DNA of 64,000 nucleotides from Flavobacteriaceae bacterium (lineage in GTDB: Bacteria; Bacteroidota; Bacteroidia; Flavobacteriales; Flavobacteriaceae). Position numbers and translations under genes: made by a program. The notes under the pieces were generated by a model that was not told the origin of the DNA, did not search any database, and saw nothing but the letters and a program-made list of their open reading frames with translations. Of this stretch, positions 40,440 to 49,408 are shown in pieces. Where the stretch lies: contig JAKIUU010000004.1 in the NCBI GenBank assembly GCA_021647405.1, positions 54,019 to 118,018 of the forward strand, given 5' to 3'. Position 1 is the first letter of the stretch. The number at the start of each line of letters is the position of its first letter.

Positions 40440-41057
40440 GTGATTGTAATACAACCCACTTATTTTGGTCCCATAAGTCAGTTTTCAATGATGGCAAAGA
40501 ATCCATCGGTTTGTTTAGAAGTATGCGATAATTACCAAAAACAAACCTATAGAAACCGTTGTTATGTTTATGGTGCCAATGGCAAGCTAATGCTTAACAT
40601 ACCCATTATACATTTGAGAAATGGCGAAAGACAACTCACCAAAAACATCAGAATTGAACAGTCTTTTAACTGGCAAAAACAACATTTAAAATCTATTAAA
40701 ACGGCTTACCAAACCTCGCCGTATTTTGAATTTTACGAAGATGATTTTATTGCTTTTTTTGAAGGAGAATACAATAACTTATTAGATTTGAATATTGCCT
40801 CGCTAAAGCTGATTTTAGATTTGCTAGAATATGACGTAAACATCACAAAAACAAAAGAATACAAGACGTTTTATGATGTTGATTACAGGTATTTAGCCAA
40901 TGCCAAAACAGCTCATCCTTTTAGTTTTGAAACCTATACACAAATGTTTGACGAAAAATACGGATTTTTACCCAATCTCAGTATTTTAGATTTGTTGTTT
41001 ATGGAAGGTCCAAACGCATTAAATTATCTTGAAAATAGTGTTATAGAAATCCGCTAA
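40440..41057 (+). CDS. WbqC-like family protein
   Basis: 205 residues starting with GTG at 40440 (MIVIQPTYFGPISQFSMMAK), 18 bp after lepB. The conserved WbqC elements are the N-terminal QPTYFGPI, EVCDNYQKQTYRNRCYVYGA, LNIPIIHLRNGERQ, and FEFYEDDFIAFFEGEYNNL. WbqC proteins are found in surface polysaccharide loci of other bacteria, but the biochemical role is not established. The neighbour order suggests it is a passenger of the lepB operon. The GTG start is supported by the family N-terminus. Confidence 0.85.
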   Translation: MIVIQPTYFGPISQFSMMAKNPSVCLEVCDNYQKQTYRNRCYVYGANGKLMLNIPIIHLRNGERQLTKNIRIEQSFNWQKQHLKSIKTAYQTSPYFEFYEDDFIAFFEGEYNNLLDLNIASLKLILDLLEYDVNITKTKEYKTFYDVDYRYLANAKTAHPFSFETYTQMFDEKYGFLPNLSILDLLFMEGPNALNYLENSVIEIR

Positions 41058-41371
41058 TGGAATTAATCAGACTCAGTATTCACTACGGATTGCATTTTAT
41101 TTTTCCTGTAATAATTGCTTATTTTTTCTTTAATAAAAATTGGAAGGCGGCATACTTTATAATGCTTTTAACCATGCTTATTGATTTAGATCATTTGTTA
41201 GCTACCCCAATTTTTGACCCCAATCGTTGTAGCATTGGTTTTCATCCGTTGCATACTTATTGGGCACTGGCGGTTTATATTGCTCTTTGTTTTTTTAAAA
41301 GAACAAGAGTTATTGGCATGGGATTGGTCTTACACCTTATTACCGATGGCTTAGATTGTTTATGGCTGTAA
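41057..41371 (+). CDS. DUF6122 small membrane protein
   Basis: 104 residues with three hydrophobic segments (about 8-24, 30-46, 67-82) and conserved polar residues H-Y-G-L-H-F, LIDLDHLLATP, FDPNRCSIGFHPLHT and HLITDGLDCLW. The histidine/aspartate pattern is reminiscent of membrane hydrolases of the YdjM type. The start ATG overlaps the WbqC stop (TAATG). Last gene of the operon; no terminator is obvious. Function unknown. Confidence 0.78.
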   Translation: MELIRLSIHYGLHFIFPVIIAYFFFNKNWKAAYFIMLLTMLIDLDHLLATPIFDPNRCSIGFHPLHTYWALAVYIALCFFKRTRVIGMGLVLHLITDGLDCLWL

Positions 41372-41384
41372 CGGCCAGTTTGAG

Positions 41385-41552
41385 TTATTTCTCTCTTGCA
41401 TTAAAAACCCATGCAATAATAAAAAAGCCAACACCAGTAATAATAGGAGGGAGCATAATCTTTGGTGCGTAAAAACCGCCTATGTAAATCATAGCGATAC
41501 CTAAAATAACCAGTGCCAAAGCACTTACTTTAATGAGTTTTGAATTTGTCAT
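41385..41552 (-). CDS. Small two-helix membrane protein, 55 residues
   Basis: Minus-strand frame from ATG at 41552 to TAA at 41385. The product is MTNSKLIKVSALALVILGIA, then MIYIGGFYAPKIMLPPIITG, VGFFIIAWVFNAREK. Two hydrophobic helices (about 8-25 and 33-50) flank a short GFYAPKIMLPP turn. It lies between the convergent DUF6122 gene and the FAD dehydrogenase gene, on the dehydrogenase strand. The helical pattern and proline turn suggest a genuine small membrane protein; no function is assignable. Confidence 0.6.
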   Translation of the reverse strand: MTNSKLIKVSALALVILGIAMIYIGGFYAPKIMLPPIITGVGFFIIAWVFNAREK

Positions 41553-41611
41553 AATATGTCTGTTTAGTTTTTATATTTAAATTCTCTGCCAACTGCTCAC
41601 TGAACACTTTT

Positions 41612-44518
41612 TCATAACAAAGCCTGTCTTAAAATACTTACCGGATGTTCTGCTTGGCGCGAAGTGCCCTCTTTTATTTGATGGCGGCAACTTGTGCCAT
41701 TGGCAGCTATGAGTGTTTTTTTTGACAGTGAGCGCAATTTTTTAAACAAACTGTCTTCGCCAATTTGCATACTGATGTCGTAGTGTTCTTTTTCATAGCC
41801 AAAAGATCCTGCCATACCACAACAGCCCGAAGCTAAAATTTGTACTGTGTAATTTTTAGGAATATTAAGCATTGTAAATGTACTGCTACTGTTACTTAAA
41901 GACTTTTGGTGACAGTGGGTATGCACCTTAACATTTTTACTTTCTAAAGTAAAGCTATCGCAAGAAATATGTCCTTTTTTAAATTCTTTGCTGATGAATT
42001 CTTCTATGGTAAAGCAATTAGTACTTAATTTTTTAGCAGCTACTTTATCGGCTGCCAAACGTAAATAGTCATCTCTGAAACTTAAAATAGCCGAGGGTTC
42101 AATACCGACTAAGGGTATTTTGTGATTAATCAAATCTTTAAAACTTTCTATATTGCTATTAGCAAAGACTTTAGCTTCTTCTAAAAAACCTTTTGAAATA
42201 GCACTGCGACCACTCTCGGCATGGAAAATAACTTTAACTTCATAGCCTAAATTCTCAAGTAAAACAACAGCATCTTTACCAATATTTACATCGTAAAAAT
42301 TAGTGAATTCGTCATTAAATAAATACAGCGTTGATAAAGTTGGTTTCGCTTTTCTTTTTTTCTGATGTTTCAAAAACCACTTGGCAAAAGACACATTGGC
42401 AATTTTTGGAATACTGCGCTCTGTGGCAATACCCAATATTTTTTTAGAAATTGTGGTATTGGCAATACTATTGGCTAAAAAAGCAAAGCGGCCAATTTTG
42501 GCAGCATATTGGGTGTTTTGAGCAAATAATTTAGTGCGAAAATTGGGTGGGTTGTCTTTTTGATATTGGTATAAAAATTCCGCTTTAAGCGCTGCCACAT
42601 CAACATTGCTCGGGCATTCGCTGGCACAAGCTTTACAACTGAGACACAAATCAAAAACCTGCTTTAATTCTTGATGGTTGAATTTATTTTGTTGGTCTGA
42701 ATTGGTCAGAAATTCCCGTAAGGCATTGGCTCGTGCACGTGTGGTATCTGTTTCATTTTTAGTGGCACGGTAACTGGGGCACATAACACCACCAGCCGCA
42801 TTAGGCTTTCTGCAATCGCCAGAGCCATTACATTTTTCGGCAGTGCGCAAAATTCCAAGCGAATCAGAAAAATCGAGTAAGGTATTTATTTCGGGTTCAT
42901 TGCACTCGGGAACATAACGCAGATTAGCATCCATTTTTTCTGGATTTACAATCTTACCAGGGTTTAAAATATTGTTGGGGTCAAAAGTATTTTTTAGACG
43001 TTTTAGTAAGTCGTAATTCTTTTCACCTATCATCAATGGTATAAATTCAGAGCGCACAATACCATCGCCATGTTCGCCACTAAACGAACCGCCATAACGT
43101 TTTACCAAAAGAGCCGTTTCGGTGGTTATGGTTCTAAACAAGGCCACATCGGCTTGTTTTTTTAGATTGAGAATAGGGCGGAGGTGAATTTCGCCAGCAC
43201 CTGCATGGGCATAATAAATGGCTTGTTGCTTGTATTTTGCCATCATCTTGGTAAATTCTCCTATATATTTTGGTAAATCAGAAACCCTCACAGCTGTATC
43301 TTCAATACAGGCAACGGCTTTTTTATCGCCAATAATATTGCCTAATAAACCGAGTCCAGCTTTTCTTAAATTGATAAGTTTATCTATATCATTGCCCTCT
43401 AAAATAGGAAAGGCATAACCAAAATGCTGTGCCTTTAAATCGGCAATTAAATTGTGCGCTTGCTTTAGCGCATCGGCTTTGGTATTTGCGGCGACTTCTA
43501 ACATCAAAATAGCCCCAGGATCTCCTTCAATAAAAAACCTGTTCTTTGCCTGTTCGCGGTTGTTTTTAGTACAATCTAAAATAGATTTATCCATCAGCTC
43601 ACAGGTGTATAAATTGTGTTTCATGGCCACAACCACAGCCTCCAAACTTTCTGGAATACTGTTAAAATGAGCCGCAATCATCAAATTTTCACAAGGGGGT
43701 AAATTGTCTAATTGCAGTGTGATTTCTGTTGTAAAAGCAAGTGTTCCTTCACTGCCGCAAAGCAATTGGCCTAAATTTATATGGTCATTATCGCCTCCAA
43801 AAAGCGAACAATTTAAAAGCATATCTACAGCATAGCCATTATTACGGCGGTGTATTTTTTTGTTTGGAAAATTATTGTGAATTTCAGTTTGAATCGATTC
43901 TTGCGACAATTCTTTATAAATCTGTTGGTATATTTTATTTTCGAGAGTTTGCCCTTTTGTTTTGGCTTTAAATCCGTCGCAAGTCAATTCTTTAAAAACA
44001 GCCGATGACCCATCGCTTAAAATACAGTTGAGTTGTATAATTTTATCGCGGGTAACACCGTACTGGATTGAGGTTGTACCTGACGAATTATTACCCACCA
44101 TGCCGCCAATCATACAGCGATTTGAAGTTGAAGTATTGGGACCAAAAAACAAACCAAAGGGTTTTAAATACCGATTCAAATCATCGCGAATAACACCCGG
44201 CTGTACGGTAACTGTTTTTTTACGCTCATCAAAGCCTAAAATCTTAGTAAAATGTTTTGAAACATCAACCACAATACCATCGCCCACACATTGCCCCGCC
44301 AATGAGGTTCCTGCGGCTCTGGGAATTAACCCGGTGCGCTGCTTATCGGCAAATCTTACAAGCGTTTTGATATCAAATATATCTTTTGGATAGGCCACAG
44401 CCAACGGTATTTTTCTGTATACAGAGGCATCTGTTGCATAAACGGATTTATACAAATCGTCATAAAACAATTCGCCTTTAAGCGATGCATTTAGTTGATC
44501 AAGTAGCTTACTGTCCAT
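41612..44518 (-). CDS. FAD-linked oxidase with C-terminal 4Fe-4S module (YdiJ/D-lactate or D-2-hydroxyacid dehydrogenase type)
   Basis: 968-residue fusion. The N-terminal half (about 1-480) is a VAO-type FAD-binding and oxidase C domain (IPRAAGTSLAGQCVGDGIVV, GGMVGNNSSGT, SGEHGDGIVRSEFIP). The middle (about 540-640) has two iron-sulfur motifs, one reading CNGSGDCRKPNAAGGVMCP and one CLSCKACASECP. The C-terminal part has GlpC/CCG-type cysteines (ASGCCGMAGSFGYEKEHYD). It oxidises a 2-hydroxyacid and passes electrons to quinone or another carrier. D-lactate and D-2-hydroxyglutarate are plausible substrates, not decidable here. Close to the csaA gene (6 bp), probably co-transcribed. Confidence 0.88.
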   Translation of the reverse strand: MDSKLLDQLNASLKGELFYDDLYKSVYATDASVYRKIPLAVAYPKDIFDIKTLVRFADKQRTGLIPRAAGTSLAGQCVGDGIVVDVSKHFTKILGFDERKKTVTVQPGVIRDDLNRYLKPFGLFFGPNTSTSNRCMIGGMVGNNSSGTTSIQYGVTRDKIIQLNCILSDGSSAVFKELTCDGFKAKTKGQTLENKIYQQIYKELSQESIQTEIHNNFPNKKIHRRNNGYAVDMLLNCSLFGGDNDHINLGQLLCGSEGTLAFTTEITLQLDNLPPCENLMIAAHFNSIPESLEAVVVAMKHNLYTCELMDKSILDCTKNNREQAKNRFFIEGDPGAILMLEVAANTKADALKQAHNLIADLKAQHFGYAFPILEGNDIDKLINLRKAGLGLLGNIIGDKKAVACIEDTAVRVSDLPKYIGEFTKMMAKYKQQAIYYAHAGAGEIHLRPILNLKKQADVALFRTITTETALLVKRYGGSFSGEHGDGIVRSEFIPLMIGEKNYDLLKRLKNTFDPNNILNPGKIVNPEKMDANLRYVPECNEPEINTLLDFSDSLGILRTAEKCNGSGDCRKPNAAGGVMCPSYRATKNETDTTRARANALREFLTNSDQQNKFNHQELKQVFDLCLSCKACASECPSNVDVAALKAEFLYQYQKDNPPNFRTKLFAQNTQYAAKIGRFAFLANSIANTTISKKILGIATERSIPKIANVSFAKWFLKHQKKRKAKPTLSTLYLFNDEFTNFYDVNIGKDAVVLLENLGYEVKVIFHAESGRSAISKGFLEEAKVFANSNIESFKDLINHKIPLVGIEPSAILSFRDDYLRLAADKVAAKKLSTNCFTIEEFISKEFKKGHISCDSFTLESKNVKVHTHCHQKSLSNSSSTFTMLNIPKNYTVQILASGCCGMAGSFGYEKEHYDISMQIGEDSLFKKLRSLSKKTLIAANGTSCRHQIKEGTSRQAEHPVSILRQALL

Positions 44519-44524
44519 AATGAT

Positions 44525-44863
44525 TTAACTTACCGAAGTGCCATTTTTAATGGGTTTTCCAGATTGTAATAATACAATAGCACCCTCTTTATCGGCAACA
44601 CCCAATACCAAGCACTCGCTAAAATAGTTGGCAATTTGTTTGCGTTCAAAATTGACAACGGCAACAACTTGTCGGTTTAATAAATCGGATATGCTATAGT
44701 TTTCGGTAATTTGCGCACTCGATTGCTTGATGCCTAAATCGCCAAAATCAATTTTTAATTTATAGGCTGGTTTTCGTGCTTCGGGAAAGTTGCTAACTTC
44801 TGTAACAGTACCTATGCGTAAATCGAGTTTGGTAAAATCGTCAAAAGAGATGTTATTGCTCAT
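44525..44863 (-). CDS. csaA: tRNA-binding domain protein CsaA
   Basis: 112 residues, a single tRNA-binding (EMAP/OB) domain: FTKLDLRIGTVTEVSNFPEA, KLKIDFGDLG, QITENYSISDLLNRQVVAVV. Homodimeric CsaA has chaperone-like/export-related and tRNA-binding activity in Bacillus; its role here is probably structural or quality control. It precedes the FAD dehydrogenase gene by 6 bp on the same strand and is divergent from the thioredoxin-like gene. Confidence 0.9.
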   Translation of the reverse strand: MSNNISFDDFTKLDLRIGTVTEVSNFPEARKPAYKLKIDFGDLGIKQSSAQITENYSISDLLNRQVVAVVNFERKQIANYFSECLVLGVADKEGAIVLLQSGKPIKNGTSVS

Positions 44864-44944
44864 GTGTTTGATAAGTTTAGGCTAAAACTACAAAAAATTT
44901 TAAAATCTGAATTAGATTCCTTAGTTTTAACCTAAAATAAATTA

Positions 44945-45499
44945 ATGTCAGAAACCGCTTCATACATGTTGCCTTTAGGGACAAAAGCCCCCAATTTTAA
45001 TCTTTTTGATACTGTAACAGCGCAATTTAAATCTTTAAATACTTTAAAGGGAGCAAAGGCAACTGTTGTTATGTTTATCTGCAACCATTGTCCTTTTGTG
45101 ATACATGTGAATGACACTTTGGTAACAATGGCTAATTACTACCAACAAAGAGGTGTAAATTTTATTGCTATTTCTGCGAATGATGTACTTAATTATCCGC
45201 AAGACAGTCCTGATTTAATGAAACAGCAAGCTTTAAAAGTTGGCTATCCTTTTCCGTATTTATACGATGAAACACAAGATGTAGCCAAGGCTTACAAGGC
45301 AGCTTGTACCCCCGATTTCTTTGTTTTTGATGGCGGATTAAGTTTGGTTTACCGTGGTCAAATTGACAATTCACGTCCAGGTAATGGCATCCCGGTAACG
45401 GGAACTGATTTAAAATCGGCTCTCGACTGTATTTTAAATAAGCAAAAAATTTCGGAGATTCAAAAGCCAAGTATCGGCTGCAATATAAAGTGGAAGTAA
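44945..45499 (+). CDS. Thioredoxin-family (AhpC/TSA-like redoxin) protein
   Basis: 184 residues with a redoxin domain: LGTKAPNFNLFDTVTAQFKS, then the redox site FICNHCPFVIHVND with cysteines C46 and C49, FIAISANDVLNYPQDSPDLM, DFFVFDGGLSLVYRGQIDNS. The CNHC motif and the extended insert identify the thioredoxin-like subfamily related to peroxiredoxins and ResA; no signal peptide, hence cytosolic. It lies 3 bp before rlmH and is probably cotranscribed with it. Specific partner unknown. Confidence 0.85.
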   Translation: MSETASYMLPLGTKAPNFNLFDTVTAQFKSLNTLKGAKATVVMFICNHCPFVIHVNDTLVTMANYYQQRGVNFIAISANDVLNYPQDSPDLMKQQALKVGYPFPYLYDETQDVAKAYKAACTPDFFVFDGGLSLVYRGQIDNSRPGNGIPVTGTDLKSALDCILNKQKISEIQKPSIGCNIKWK

Positions 45500-45502
45500 C
45501 AG

Positions 45503-45976
45503 ATGAAGATTAAACTTTTAGCCGTAGGAAAAACCGATAATAAGCAGTTAGAACAACTTATTGCTGGCTATCAGAAGCGTCTTAAGTTTTATATTGGTTT
45601 TGAGTTCGTTATTATTCCAGACATTAAAAATGCTAAAAATTTAAGCGAAGCCCAGCAAAAGATAACCGAAGGGCAACACATATTAAAACAGCTCAAACCC
45701 GCAGACCAACTCATTTTATTTGATGAAAAAGGGAAAAGCTTGAGTTCTGTTGGCTTGTCGCAGTTCTTACAAAAAAAGATGTTGAGTGGTTGTAAACAAG
45801 TGGTATTTGTCATTGGTGGTCCCTATGGTTTTTCGGAGGCTATTTATAAAAGAGCTGTGGGGAAATTGGCACTTTCTGCGATGACATTTTCGCATCAAAT
45901 GGTGCGTTTATTTGCCGTAGAACAGTTGTACAGGGCTTTTACCATAATTAAAAATGAACCGTATCACCACAGGTGA
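45503..45976 (+). CDS. rlmH: 23S rRNA (pseudouridine-1915-N3) methyltransferase
   Basis: 157-residue SPOUT (trefoil-knot) methyltransferase that modifies pseudouridine 1915 in helix 69 of 23S rRNA. Typical parts are MKIKLLAVGKTDNKQLEQLI, LILFDEKGKSLSSVGLSQFL, and the knot VFVIGGPYGFSEAIYKRA then MTFSHQMVRLFAVEQLYRAF. The terminal NEPYHH is the RNA-binding end (EPYHR). 3 bp after the thioredoxin gene. Confidence 0.96.
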   Translation: MKIKLLAVGKTDNKQLEQLIAGYQKRLKFYIGFEFVIIPDIKNAKNLSEAQQKITEGQHILKQLKPADQLILFDEKGKSLSSVGLSQFLQKKMLSGCKQVVFVIGGPYGFSEAIYKRAVGKLALSAMTFSHQMVRLFAVEQLYRAFTIIKNEPYHHR

Positions 45977-46061
45977 AAATAACAAATCCCAAAATCCAAA
46001 CTATAAATCCGATGGCTAGAAATAATAAATTTTAAAAATCAAAAAACAAATAGTACTAATT

Positions 46062-46104
46062 GTTACCCTGAGTAATGACACCCTGAGCGCAGTCGAAGGG
46101 TAAC
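46062..46104 (+). repeat. Intergenic hairpin repeat with GCGCAGTCGA core
   Basis: GTTACCCT (46062-46069) pairs with AGGGTAAC (46097-46104). The core GCGCAGTCGA (46087-46096) recurs at 47273-47282 and inverted at 47318-47327. Confidence 0.55.
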
Positions 46105-46128
46105 TTTTCACCACAAACCATAAACCCA

Positions 46129-46710
46129 ATGAAACTCGTTTTTGCTACAAATAATCCCAATAAACTGATAGAGGTAAAAGCTTTGTTGCCCCAATACGAT
46201 ATTTTGAGTTTACAAGATATAGGTTGTTTTTCAGCTATTCCAGAAACCGAAGACACCATAAAGGGCAATGCCATTTTAAAAGCTGAATATGTTTTAAAAA
46301 ATTATAGCTATAACTGTTTTGCTGACGATACAGGTCTTGAGGTTGGCGTTTTAAACGGTGCGCCAGGGGTGTATTCGGCCCGTTATGCAGGGCCTAATTG
46401 CAATGCCGAAGACAATATGCAAAAGCTTTTAAAAGCCTTAAAAGGCAATGCTAACAGACAAGCCCAATTTAAAACTGTTGTCGCTTTGACAACTCGTACA
46501 AAAACACTTTGTTTTGAAGGGATTTGCAAGGGGAGTATCTCAACTCATAAGTTGGGCAGCAGTGGTTTTGGTTATGATCCTATTTTTATACCGATGGGTT
46601 CTGACAAATCATTTGCAGAGATGTCTCTAGAAGAGAAATCGGCTATAAGCCATCGCGGTAAAGCTGTACAACAATTGATAATTTTTTTACAAACACATCG
46701 TAAATTATGA
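46129..46710 (+). CDS. rdgB: XTP/dITP pyrophosphatase (non-canonical purine NTPase)
   Basis: 193-residue HAM1-family enzyme that hydrolyses deaminated purine triphosphates (XTP, ITP, dITP) to monophosphates to keep them out of nucleic acids. Characteristic motifs: FATNNPNKLIEVKALLPQYD at the N-terminus, FADDTGLEVGVLNGAPGVYS in the metal site, SSGFGYDPIFIPMGSDKSFA, and AISHRGKAVQQL. Length standard. Its stop overlaps the DUF1569 ATG by 4 bp. Confidence 0.96.
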   Translation: MKLVFATNNPNKLIEVKALLPQYDILSLQDIGCFSAIPETEDTIKGNAILKAEYVLKNYSYNCFADDTGLEVGVLNGAPGVYSARYAGPNCNAEDNMQKLLKALKGNANRQAQFKTVVALTTRTKTLCFEGICKGSISTHKLGSSGFGYDPIFIPMGSDKSFAEMSLEEKSAISHRGKAVQQLIIFLQTHRKL

Positions 46711-47153
46711 ATTTATTAAAAGACAATGTTTTTAACGCCATGTTAGCGCGTATCAGTAATTTTGAAGAAACCGCAGAGCGCCAGTGGGGCACTTTAACCC
46801 ATGCGCAAATGTTAGCCCATTGTACCAAAGTTTTAGAAATCTCTCAGAAAGACTACAAAAGGCAATTTTTAATAGGAAAATTGTTTGGTAAATATTTTTT
46901 AAAAAGTGTTATGCGTAATGACGACAAGATTAAGAAGAATATAAAATCATCTAAAAAATTGTTTGTAACCAATCCACAATCTTTTAAAGAAGAAAAGACC
47001 ATACTTATAGCACTCTTTCAACAATTTTATGACAAAGGAGCTGCTTTTTACGAAGGCCGCTTACATCCCATTTTTGGTGTCTTAACAAGTGCGCAGTGGG
47101 GCACTTTGGCTTATAAACATTTACACCATCATTTAAGGCAGTTTGAATCTTAA
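46707..47153 (+). CDS. DUF1569 (DinB-like) domain protein
   Basis: 148 residues with a four-helix bundle pattern and metal-binding histidines in LTHAQMLAHCTKVLEISQKD and the C-terminal KHLHHHLRQF. The DinB/YfiT-like superfamily often carries metal-dependent transferase activity, but the substrate here is unknown. It overlaps rdgB by 4 bp, so the two are translated together. Confidence 0.8.
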   Translation: MNLLKDNVFNAMLARISNFEETAERQWGTLTHAQMLAHCTKVLEISQKDYKRQFLIGKLFGKYFLKSVMRNDDKIKKNIKSSKKLFVTNPQSFKEEKTILIALFQQFYDKGAAFYEGRLHPIFGVLTSAQWGTLAYKHLHHHLRQFES

Positions 47154-47266
47154 GGTAAAGGGTTACAGATTTTTTTAGCAACTGAAATGAGGTGAAGGAT
47201 TGCTATTTCTTTCACAAGTTTTTAAGCTCGCGTTGGCTGGGGTTTATGGGTTAAAAAAAGATATCT

Positions 47267-47352
47267 CCTCGAGCGCAGTCGAGAGGACATATTTAAAATA
47301 TTTTTCAAAAAAGGGCTTCGACTGCGCCTGCCTGCCTGTCAGGCTGGCGCGA
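47267..47352. repeat. Cluster of REP-like GC-rich inverted repeats
   Basis: The first unit is CCTCGAGCGCAGTCGAGAGG (47268-47287); the second has the inverted core TCGACTGCGC (47318-47327) followed by a CTGCCTGTCAGG-type palindrome and GGCTGGCGCGACC. It is GC-rich against an AT-rich background and overlaps no gene end. Confidence 0.55.
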
Positions 47353-47367
47353 CCTGACATTTGTTTA

Positions 47368-48300
47368 CTACTGTGCAGAAACCAAGCTTACCTTAAAGAT
47401 AAGTGCTGCATCTGGAGGAATGACACCACCAGCACCTTGACTGCCATAGGCCAAGTGAGAAGGAATAACAAAAGTGGCTTCTTCGCCCACTTTTAAAAGC
47501 AAAATGCCTTCGTCCCAACCTGCAATAACTTGGCCAACACCTATCACAAAATCAATAGGCTGGTTGCGTTTAAACGAAGAGTCAAACACCTGTCCGTTTA
47601 ATAATTTTCCTTCGTAATGAACCGCTACTTTATTGCCCTTTTTAGCTTGTTTTCCCTCAGTTGTTTTATTTATTTTGTAGTATAAACCACTGTCGGTTTT
47701 CTTAAAACCTTTGGTTACAGCAGCCAATTCTTTTTCGGCTTCAGCTTTGGCTTCTTCCTCACGTTTGGCACGCGAACCCTCAAAAGTTCTAAAAGCTTCA
47801 ATAGCATTGTAATGCTCAGCATCTGGGCCTTGACGGATAATTTCTACGGTTTCTAAAACATCGTTTTGCACAATGGCATCTACCACGTCTTGCCCTTCAA
47901 TAACATTACCAAAAACGGTGTGTTTGCCATCCAACCAATCGGTTGCGTTGTGTGTGATAAAAAACTGACTGCCATTGGTGGCAGGGCCAGAATTGGCCAT
48001 AGACAAAGTACCGGGTTTGTCGTGTTTTAAATCGGGGTGAAATTCGTCATCAAATTTATAACCAGGATCACCTGTGCCCGTACCAAGTGGGCAGCCACCT
48101 TGTACCATAAAATCGGCAATAACACGGTGGAATTTTAATCCATCGTAATAGGGTGTGCCTTGTGGTTTTACATTATTTTCAAGCTTGCCCTCGGCTAAAG
48201 CTACAAAGTTACCCACCGTGCCAGGTGTTTTTTTGAATTCTAAATTGATTAAAATACTTCCTTTAGTCGTATTTATTTTTGCGTATAATCCGTCTTGCAT
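47368..48300 (-). CDS. Fused cyclophilin-FKBP peptidyl-prolyl isomerase (dual immunophilin)
   Basis: 310 residues. Residues 2-160 form a cyclophilin domain ([72 protein letters not shown]). A charged helical linker (about 165-205, [15 protein letters not shown]) follows, and then an FKBP domain (about 205-310, [60 protein letters not shown]). This order corresponds to the CFBP type first reported from Flavobacterium and a few other bacteria. No signal peptide, so cytosolic. Single gene. Confidence 0.93.
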   Translation of the reverse strand: MQDGLYAKINTTKGSILINLEFKKTPGTVGNFVALAEGKLENNVKPQGTPYYDGLKFHRVIADFMVQGGCPLGTGTGDPGYKFDDEFHPDLKHDKPGTLSMANSGPATNGSQFFITHNATDWLDGKHTVFGNVIEGQDVVDAIVQNDVLETVEIIRQGPDAEHYNAIEAFRTFEGSRAKREEEAKAEAEKELAAVTKGFKKTDSGLYYKINKTTEGKQAKKGNKVAVHYEGKLLNGQVFDSSFKRNQPIDFVIGVGQVIAGWDEGILLLKVGEEATFVIPSHLAYGSQGAGGVIPPDAALIFKVSLVSAQ

Positions 48301-48591
48301 AATTTTATTTTAAGGCTGCAAATCTAAGAAAATTAAACTGTATTAATAAATTCAAAAATCTATTCTCGATATGTTTTTTAATGAAGGCTTATATTTTTGT
48401 GACTTTGCTTTAAAAAACCACTCGAATTGATGGTTTTGAATAAGAGTCACGTCAGATTGAGTGAAATTCTGTCTGATAGTTATCATCCAGAATTTTGTAT
48501 CGAAATCTTTACAAGATTTATAATATTTTTAAATAATATATTTTAGAACAATAGTAAAAAAAACTGTTATTTTGCACTTTAAATTCTGTTG

Positions 48592-49335
48592 ATGAAAATA
48601 GTTGTAGACAAACCCTATAAAGCGGTTGATATTAAAAACACATTGGATCTGTTACATAAAAAAGGAACCACTATTTATAAAGGAAGGAACACGCTTAAAT
48701 CAATCGGTTTTAAGAATGAAAAGTGGACAGTTAAGGCTTTTAAAATACCACATATCATCAATAAGATTGCCTACCGTTATTTTAGAAAATCAAAGGCGCG
48801 GCGTTCTTTTGAATATGCCAAAAGGTTGTTAGATAAAGGTGTTTTGACACCAAAACCCATTGCTTATGCTGAGCAAAAGACAGCCTTCTTTTTACTGCAG
48901 AGTTATTATGTGTCTGAAAATTTGAATTATGACATTACTTTTAGAGAGCTGATTAGCGATATCAACTATCCTGATAGAACCAAAATTTTACAAGACTTTA
49001 CAGCCTTTACTTACGATTTACATGTTAATGGCATTCATTTTATAGACCATTCTCCTGGCAACACCTTGATTGTTAAGACCAAAAAAGGAAAATACCAATT
49101 TTATTTGGTTGATTTAAACAGGATGAAGTTTGGCTATTTAAATTACAAAACCCGTATTCAGAATTTTGCCAAACTCTCTTTAACTGATGAAATGGTAAAG
49201 ATTATAGCTTATGAGTATGCCTCTTTGTCTAATATTGATTTCGAAGAAGTTTATGCCGAAATGCTTAATGTGTGTCATGCAGCAGCTTCCAAACGCGCTA
49301 AAAAAGCAGCCTTAAAGAAAAAGGTGGGTTTGTAA
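48592..49335 (+). CDS. Lipopolysaccharide kinase (Kdo/WaaP) family protein
   Basis: 247 residues from the ATG at 48592 (a TTG one codon earlier is possible). Kinase-like: a nucleotide-binding lysine in WTVKAFKIP, a helix RRSFEYAKRLLDKGVLTPKP, and a catalytic loop VNGIHFIDHSPGNTLIV (D, N) with the metal-binding DLNRMKFG. WaaP/RfaP-type kinases phosphorylate LPS core heptose or Kdo; related family members also act on other sugars. The DLN in place of DFG is family-typical. Single gene, candidate TTATTTTG box about 20 bp upstream. Confidence 0.8.
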   Translation: MKIVVDKPYKAVDIKNTLDLLHKKGTTIYKGRNTLKSIGFKNEKWTVKAFKIPHIINKIAYRYFRKSKARRSFEYAKRLLDKGVLTPKPIAYAEQKTAFFLLQSYYVSENLNYDITFRELISDINYPDRTKILQDFTAFTYDLHVNGIHFIDHSPGNTLIVKTKKGKYQFYLVDLNRMKFGYLNYKTRIQNFAKLSLTDEMVKIIAYEYASLSNIDFEEVYAEMLNVCHAAASKRAKKAALKKKVGL

Positions 49336-49408
49336 AATTTAAAGAAATTTTGAGATTCTTCACGCACTTATGTTACGTTTTAGAATGACAAAGGTTTTCA
49401 GTATTGTA

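Noticed and set aside
47200..47496. Plus-strand 98-residue frame
   Set aside because: Built from REP-like repeats and the antisense of the FKBP C-terminus.
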